NCBI GenBank assembly: GCA_964582985.1
Contig: CAZOUM010000001.1
Span: forward strand, 48,510 to 112,509
DNA length: 64,000 bases
Direction: 5' to 3'
Origin: CAZQYB01 sp964582985
GTDB lineage: Bacteria; Planctomycetota; Phycisphaerae; Sedimentisphaerales; Anaerobacaceae
Part shown: positions 59,683-64,000 of the stretch, piece after piece
How positions within the stretch are numbered: position 1 is the first letter of the stretch
Layout of the letters: each line of letters begins with the position of its first letter
Translations under genes and position numbers: made by a program
The notes under the pieces: model-generated
The model's database searches: none
Told to the model about the DNA's origin: nothing
The model's input: only the letters and a program-made list of their open reading frames with translations

Positions 59683-61194
59683 ATGCCGACTAACGCGAAC
59701 ATACAGATTGCACAGTTGAAAAACAAAGCCGGTCAGGAAGTTACCCTGGCCGGCTGGCTGTATAATTCACGCTCCAGCGGCAAAATCCAGTTTCTAATCA
59801 TCCGCGATGGCACAGGACTTTGTCAGTGCGTCGTTGAAAAAGGCAGAGTGCCGGACGAGCTGTTCGAGCAGCTAAAACGCCTCGGCCAGGAATCTTCGCT
59901 TGCCGTAACCGGCACCGTCCGCGAAGAAGCGCGAAGCGTCGGCGGATACGAACTGGCGGTAACCGGCGCAGAAATAATCTCGCCTGCTGTTGATTATCCA
60001 ATTACGCCCAAGTCGCACGGCATCGATTTTCTGCTCAAGAACCGTCACCTGCACCTGCGCTCACAGCGCCAATGGTGCATCGGCAAAATCCGCCACACCG
60101 TCATCGATGCCATCCGCAGGTTCTTTAACGATAACGGCTTCACGCTTATCGACACCCCCATCTTCTCAGCCGCCGCTGGCGAAGAGGAACAGACGCTTTT
60201 TGAAGTGGATTATTTTGGCACCCCGATGCACTTAACGCAGACCGGCCAATTACATCTGGAGGCAGCCGCGATGAGTTTCGGCAAGGTCTACTGTTTCGGC
60301 CCAACATTCCGAGCAGAAAAAAGCAAGACCCGCCGGCACCTTACCGAGTTCTGGATGGTCGAGCCGGAAGTTGCATTCATCGATTTGGATGGCCTGCTCG
60401 AATTAGCTGAGAATTTCGTGACCTTTATAGTTGCCCGGGTCTTGAAGAACAATAGAAGCCAGCTCGAAACTTTGGGCGCCGACATAGCGGCTCTTGAAAA
60501 AATCAAACCGCCCTTTTACAGGTTAACTTACACCGAGGTAGTTGGTATCTTAACAGGCGAAAAGACGCAAAGATTTCTCACGAACCAGTTGAAAGAACTA
60601 AAAAGCCAAAAGCAGCAATTGGAAACCAAAATCGCCGAGCTTGAACAGCAGCAAAAAGGCCAGCTAAAGCAATGGCAGGAGGACAAAATCGCAGCCGAGC
60701 TAATCGAGCTAAAATCCGACCTTGCCGAAGTTAATACCAGAATCGAAAACAACCCAAAACACGCAAAATTAGCTGCCGAATTTCAATGGGGCAAGGACCT
60801 CGGCGGCTCGGACGAGACTATCATCTCGCAAATGCATGACAAGCCCGTCTTTGTCACGCACTATCCCAAAGACGCCAAGGCCTTCTATATGAAAACTGAC
60901 CGGGACAATGAAAAAGTTGTTCTTAATTTTGATTTGCTTGCCCCTGCCGGATTCGGCGAAATCATAGGCGGCTCCGTCAGAGAAGACGATTACGACCTGC
61001 TTCTCGCTCGAATCAAAGCACAGGGACTTAATGCCGAAAATTACGACTGGTACCTTGACCTGCGAAAATACGGCTCGGTGCCCCACGGCGGCTTCGGACT
61101 CGGAGTAGAAAGAACCATCGCCTGGCTCACCGGTGAAAAGCACATCCGCCAGTGCATCGCCTTCCCAAGACTCATGGACAAAGTCTACATCTGA
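59683..61194 (+). CDS. asnS: Asparaginyl-tRNA synthetase with coiled-coil insertion
   Basis: 503 residues, class IIb synthetase. The OB-fold domain is at residues 10-100 (EVTLAGWLYNSRSSGKIQFL). The class II core contains NRHLHLRSQ, PTFRAEKSKTRRHLTEFWMV followed by EPE (motif 2 region), VLNFDLLAPAGFGEIIGG and GGFGLGVERTIAWLTG (motif 3). Compared with E. coli AsnRS an insertion of about 75 residues is present at about 291-366, between VVGIL and FQWGKDLGGSDE. It is strongly charged with heptad-like Leu/Ile spacing (LKELKSQKQQLETKIAELEQ) and predicts an antiparallel coiled coil. The start directly adjoins the YhcH-type gene. Confidence 0.95.
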   Translation: MPTNANIQIAQLKNKAGQEVTLAGWLYNSRSSGKIQFLIIRDGTGLCQCVVEKGRVPDELFEQLKRLGQESSLAVTGTVREEARSVGGYELAVTGAEIISPAVDYPITPKSHGIDFLLKNRHLHLRSQRQWCIGKIRHTVIDAIRRFFNDNGFTLIDTPIFSAAAGEEEQTLFEVDYFGTPMHLTQTGQLHLEAAAMSFGKVYCFGPTFRAEKSKTRRHLTEFWMVEPEVAFIDLDGLLELAENFVTFIVARVLKNNRSQLETLGADIAALEKIKPPFYRLTYTEVVGILTGEKTQRFLTNQLKELKSQKQQLETKIAELEQQQKGQLKQWQEDKIAAELIELKSDLAEVNTRIENNPKHAKLAAEFQWGKDLGGSDETIISQMHDKPVFVTHYPKDAKAFYMKTDRDNEKVVLNFDLLAPAGFGEIIGGSVREDDYDLLLARIKAQGLNAENYDWYLDLRKYGSVPHGGFGLGVERTIAWLTGEKHIRQCIAFPRLMDKVYI

Positions 61195-61228
61195 CAGGTA
61201 GGCTGCGATGATTCGCACCACCAAACTG

Positions 61229-62395
61229 TTAGCCCCCTGCACCGTTTGGCGCATTAGTGAATTCATCGGCTGGGGGCGAACCGGTAGTGACATCTATCTG
61301 CACGGCCGGTGCACGATTGCCCGCTTCATCAACGAGCGTTGCCTCAGGCGAATCTGCGTAAGCATAGAAAAACTTGGCGTGCAGCGTTATCTGTCGGTCG
61401 AATGTAAGCTCTAATGTTGTAGCTCCGGCTCTGGCCGCGATGCACACGGTAGAACCTTCGGCGTCAACGACGACGAAGTCGCTCTCGGTCACTTGTGAGA
61501 GTTCTTTCACCTCAGCAAAATGTGCGGTGATCTTACGAGAGCCAGGCCCCAGAACGGCTGCGTCCAGCACCGGGCCCGGCCAATTCACACCTCTCTGATT
61601 GAAACGGTGCCGCAACAGAGCGCGGGCCAACTCCTCCCCTAATTCCATATACCCGGGCGTGGCCAGATGGCCGTCTTCCTTCTGCAATCGCCCAAGAGCA
61701 GTCACCAGCAGGGCGTTGCCATCGGCGAGAACGAACTGCCGCTGGGCCTCACGTACCGGCATGAAATATGCCAGTCCTTTAGCCTGGCCGGGTCTGGTCA
61801 TGGCGCAGAGCTGAATGATAACTACCGTCATGTGTGGATTCTCAGCGGCTTTTCGGACACGCGCGACAAGGTCGGCAAGCCTGTCCTGGTAAGCGGCGGC
61901 ATCTTCAGGCGACTTGGTATCGGATTCACCCTGGTACCACAGAAAGACACCTGCTCCTTTCCCTTTTCTTTTGATGCGGGACAGCAGTTTTCTTTCACCT
62001 TCGCTGCCGGCAGCCCAGTGACTGATCGGCTGGGCGCCGAGGGCGTAGCCGAGCATATCGATTTTGTGTCCTTTTTGCGCAACAGCCTGTGCTGCTGTGA
62101 CCCAGGCGCTTACGCCCCAGGTCTCCATTCCCGGCAGCGGGTCCTCGGCAGTCACCCACTCTCCCGGACCGGGATCATGCCTTCCCTCATCGGGAGCAAA
62201 CATTCTAACTTTGTCAATAGGCTTCGGTCCGGGAAGAAGCCCTCGTCCGCAGGCGTTCGACTGGCCGGAGAGTATCCAGAGATTGGAGCGGTTGCTGCTG
62301 CACCCGAAGTTAAGTACAAGCAATACTAAACTCACCACTGTAATCCAAAAAACTTCACATTTGACTCTCAGAGCATCCTTTTTGCCTTCACCCAT
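61229..62395 (-). CDS. SASA/CE6-type carbohydrate esterase lipoprotein
   Basis: 388 residues from ATG at 62395, which has GGGAGA 5 bases upstream on the minus strand; the frame extends further up to an ATG at 62479, but the extra residues precede no signal sequence. Signal peptide with lipobox (VSLVLLVLNFGC, Cys near residue 32). The SGNH-type esterase blocks are NLWILSGQSNACGRG with the nucleophile Ser, FLWYQGESD (block III) and DGHLATPGYMELG with Asp and His. Known relatives remove O-acetyl groups from sialic acid or xylan. A C-terminal beta domain (residues about 310-380) follows. It is convergent with asnS. Confidence 0.87.
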   Translation of the reverse strand: MGEGKKDALRVKCEVFWITVVSLVLLVLNFGCSSNRSNLWILSGQSNACGRGLLPGPKPIDKVRMFAPDEGRHDPGPGEWVTAEDPLPGMETWGVSAWVTAAQAVAQKGHKIDMLGYALGAQPISHWAAGSEGERKLLSRIKRKGKGAGVFLWYQGESDTKSPEDAAAYQDRLADLVARVRKAAENPHMTVVIIQLCAMTRPGQAKGLAYFMPVREAQRQFVLADGNALLVTALGRLQKEDGHLATPGYMELGEELARALLRHRFNQRGVNWPGPVLDAAVLGPGSRKITAHFAEVKELSQVTESDFVVVDAEGSTVCIAARAGATTLELTFDRQITLHAKFFYAYADSPEATLVDEAGNRAPAVQIDVTTGSPPADEFTNAPNGAGG

Positions 62396-62606
62396 TGGCT
62401 TCTCCCGTATCAGATGGTCAAAAGTGGCTTGAATGTTCTCCATAAGCTCCATAATATCAAAATCCTGTTCATCTGTCACAACCTGGATTCAAAAAGAAGA
62501 CAGGGAGGTTGGTACGCAGATTATTGCTTCGACATAGACGCATATAATTCAACCCCGAAAAGTTGTTGCAATCCAAGCCAATGCAATTCAGCGCGGAAGC
62601 GAAATA

Positions 62607-62870
62607 TCAAAATAAGGTCTCCTCCGGCTGCTCTTTGCCCTGAATGACACGGATAATATGTCGCGCCCAAGACGCAAAAGTCCCCACTTGCTCAACACCT
62701 GGGTGCGACTCTTGCGACCAGGAACTAATCCGTTCAAGCACTGGTATTGCCCGCTCGTCCCCTATACGTTCAATTGCCGGGAATACTACCTGCCGTATGC
62801 CGATGGGAGTTCCCTCGTCTTCAGCTAAATTGAGAAGGGTGTCCAGGGCCTGAACGTCGAAAATTACGAT
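62607..62870 (-). pseudogene. HEAT-repeat protein fragment without start codon
   Basis: The minus-strand frame from 62870 to a TGA at 62607 reads FDVQALDTLLNLAEDEGTPI, GIRQVVFPAIERIGDERAIP and VLERISSW, a clear HEAT/PBS-lyase repeat pattern with DERAIPVLER as the conserved turn. The frame is opened by a TAA and has no ATG, GTG or TTG before the repeats, so the upstream part is lost. The last residues are ARHIIRVIQGKEQPEETLF. It may derive from a family member like the HEAT protein at 28225-30984. Confidence 0.65.
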
Positions 62871-62884
62871 TTAAAAACTAAAAA

Positions 62885-62943
62885 CTAGGGACAGCCACCT
62901 ATTTTTTCCGGGCCCAACCGACTTTTTCAACAGGCCCCTGTTG
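62885..62943. repeat. REP/RAYT-like tract and adjacent hairpin
   Basis: GGGACAGCCACCTATTTTTT at 62888-62907 is a sequence type I know from ends of REP-associated (IS200-like) tyrosine transposase elements. Twenty bases on, CAACAGG (62928-62934) pairs with CCTGTTG (62937-62943) around CC, a perfect 7-bp hairpin. No transposase gene remains. Identification rests on memory of similar ends, not on a search. Confidence 0.5.
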
Positions 62944-62966
62944 CAAACCACAAGAGGATATAAAAA

Positions 62967-63173
62967 ATGAAAGAGATACCCTTAACCAACGGCCAAAGCG
63001 CAAAAGTCGATGACGAAGATTACGAATGGTTGTCCCAATATAGCTGGTATGCCTACTACGATTCAGAGAAGGGAATGACGTATGCAGCCCACGACAGACC
63101 GGATGGCAGACGGATATTTATGCACGATGTCATTATGGGCCTTGATACGCTCGAAGACGAGTCGTGGAATTGA
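62967..63173 (+). CDS. Truncated HNH/AP2-type homing-endonuclease N-terminus
   Basis: 68 residues. It reads MKEIPLTNGQSAKVDDEDYE, WLSQYSWYAYYDSEKGMTYA and AHDRPDGRRIFMHDVIMG, which matches the N-terminal part of phage- and plant-like HNH-AP2 proteins (pattern IPLTxG-x-x-A-x-VDDxDYxWL-x-x-x-x-W, then YA and MH). The HNH metal residues and later DNA-binding domain are missing, so this is probably a fragment; a TGA ends it at 63173. GAGGATATAAAAA gives a plausible ribosome binding site. Confidence 0.6.
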   Translation: MKEIPLTNGQSAKVDDEDYEWLSQYSWYAYYDSEKGMTYAAHDRPDGRRIFMHDVIMGLDTLEDESWN

Positions 63174-63317
63174 GCTAAAAAGGCAGAGCACACCCGGAAT
63201 CTAAAGGCGGGCCAGAAAAACTGTTTTTTTGGCCGTTTTTGCTAAGAAAGACAGAATTATTATCGTTCTTATCCGTTTACCCCGTTAGAAACGTGCCTTT
63301 TGTTTTTCTAATGGGGT

Positions 63318-63358
63318 TAAATCTGCGTAAATCCGCAATAATCTGTGCAATCTGTGGC
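63318..63358. repeat. Dispersed AATCTGTG repeat, copy 2
   Basis: AAATCTGCGTAAATCCGCAA followed by TAATCTGTGCAATCTGTGGC: four units of the same type as in copy 1 (22461-22490). Confidence 0.75.
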
Positions 63359-63560
63359 AAATTTCGGTTACTTTTCGTGCATTTTTGGTCACTTTGGGAC
63401 ATTTTTTTGCCCATATTACCTAATCGTTTCAACCCAACCCCACCATTTTACCGATTGCCTGTCTAAATTCAACTTATATCTTGGAGAATCAATCAAATCG
63501 GCAGGCCTTGGAATTTATTATTTTCAATTTGCTATTGCCTTTCTATGGGCTTTATTTACC

Positions 63561-63585
63561 CGTGTAATCTGTGAAATCTGTGGCT
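63561..63585. repeat. Dispersed AATCTGTG repeat, copy 3
   Basis: CGTGTAATCTGTGAAATCTG followed by TGGCT, two to three units, about 200 bases from copy 2. Confidence 0.7.
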
Positions 63586-63793
63586 AAAAATCAATCAAAT
63601 GCGCAGGGGGGTAAGAGTAAAAACCAAATTTTTTGAAAATTTTTATCTCCTTATAACACAATCACTTGCGTTTTTTTGAATTGTAAAAAATTCATTCTTT
63701 TCGACCAAATGCGCAAGTTCGCCCAATTACGGGGGGCGTGTCCCTGGGCGTGGCACGGTCTTCAGGGCCAGCAGGCCCAGTCAAATTTAGTAG

Positions 63794-63811
63794 GGTGCGA
63801 TGAATCGCACC
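63794..63811. repeat. GGTGCGA/TCGCACC hairpin element
   Basis: Perfect 7-bp inverted repeat with loop TGAA inside TAGGGTGCGATGAATCGCAC. A diverged version TAGGCTGCGATGATTCGCAC occurs at 61199-61218, 15 bases after the asnS stop region. Confidence 0.6.
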
Positions 63812-63947
63812 AATTATGCTCATTTAGATTTTGAGATTGTTTCGGACTTGTCCGCCGCTTGCCCGCCATCCGTTTGGCGGGTCCGTCTGGCGGAGAAAGG
63901 CAAAAGGGAGAAAATGGGCGAAAGCCACCCACAGGATATGAAACGCC

Positions 63948-63983
63948 ATTTAACCATTTAACCAATTAACCAGTTAACCATTT
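63948..63983. repeat. Eight-base tandem repeat ATTTAACC
   Basis: Units ATTTAACC, ATTTAACC, AATTAACC, AGTTAACC then ATTT in direct succession at 63948-63983. Confidence 0.8.
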
Positions 63984-64000
63984 ATCTCTTTTATGCCAAA

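Larger units (their letters stand above)
63174..64000. other. Intergenic block of small dispersed repeats
   Basis: About 830 A+T-rich bases without a credible gene. They hold two AATCTGTG-type repeats (63318-63358, 63561-63585), a hairpin GGTGCGA-TGAA-TCGCACC (63794-63811), a second hairpin CCCGCCA-TCCGTT-TGGCGGG (63862-63881) and an 8-base tandem repeat (63948-63983). The short frames in it have no ribosome binding site or protein character. Confidence 0.7.

Overview
The window looks like chromosomal DNA of an anaerobic, polysaccharide-degrading planctomycete, most likely of the Phycisphaerae (Sedimentisphaerales type), taken from a draft or metagenome assembly; it contains a 100-base N run. 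The assignment rests on the mix of content and is an inference: DUF4954 proteins next to nagB, an unusual cytoplasmic gene set around dnaN-dciA-gyrB, many exported sugar-active proteins (GH31, DUF5060 hydrolase, SASA esterase, LamG protein, alpha/alpha-barrel enzyme, NHL beta-propeller), ECF sigma factors paired with membrane partner proteins, and a giant CoA-dehydratase activase typical of anaerobes. No rRNA, tRNA, CRISPR array or intact transposase gene was recognised.

Layout. 1-4.5 kb: two diverged DUF4954 genes flank nagB on the minus strand. 4.8-11.8 kb: a degenerate amidase-like membrane protein, an exported Arg/Gly-rich repeat protein, an ASCH protein, rmuC, an NHL protein, an SDR oxidoreductase and a probable alpha/alpha-barrel glycan enzyme. 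11.9-20.4 kb: recJ, a lipoprotein phosphoesterase, a transglutaminase-like protein, then murE-murF-mraY, a partial cell-wall (dcw) cluster. 20.4-23.6 kb (minus): a receiver-domain protein, groES and groEL, plus a frameshifted Tat-signal ORF. 24-31 kb: a TPR lipoprotein, a GH31 enzyme interrupted by an assembly artefact, and an ECF sigma factor with a large membrane-anchored HEAT-repeat partner. 31-35.5 kb: gyrB, dciA-like and dnaN in one minus-strand run behind an AT-rich 0.6 kb region that is the best oriC candidate. 35.6-40 kb: a 1460-residue double activase.

40-46 kb: an ECF sigma/anti-sigma pair, a WYL regulator, and divergent to it a large exported LamG protein; the two divergent promoters share a motif that may be the regulator's operator. 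46-54.7 kb: rpmA, obgE, coaX, a shortened mnmE, an orphan Cys-rich gene, mutS and a second transglutaminase-like protein, all on the plus strand. 54.8-57.3 kb: a DUF5060 glycan hydrolase and the relic of an MNT/HEPN toxin-antitoxin pair, enclosed by two near-identical direct repeats. 57.4-61.2 kb: glyS, a PspC protein, a YhcH-family protein and asnS with a coiled-coil insertion. 61.2-64 kb: a SASA esterase, a HEAT relic, a REP/RAYT-like tract, a truncated HNH-type ORF and about 0.8 kb of small dispersed repeats.

The housekeeping genes (replication start, cell wall, translation, chaperonin) are interleaved with exported carbohydrate-active proteins. The main candidates for something undescribed are the activase gene facing the putative origin, the receiver-groESL arrangement, the Cys-rich orphan beside mutS, the in-frame repeat tracts in murE and murF, and the repeat-bounded segment at 54.8-57.3 kb.
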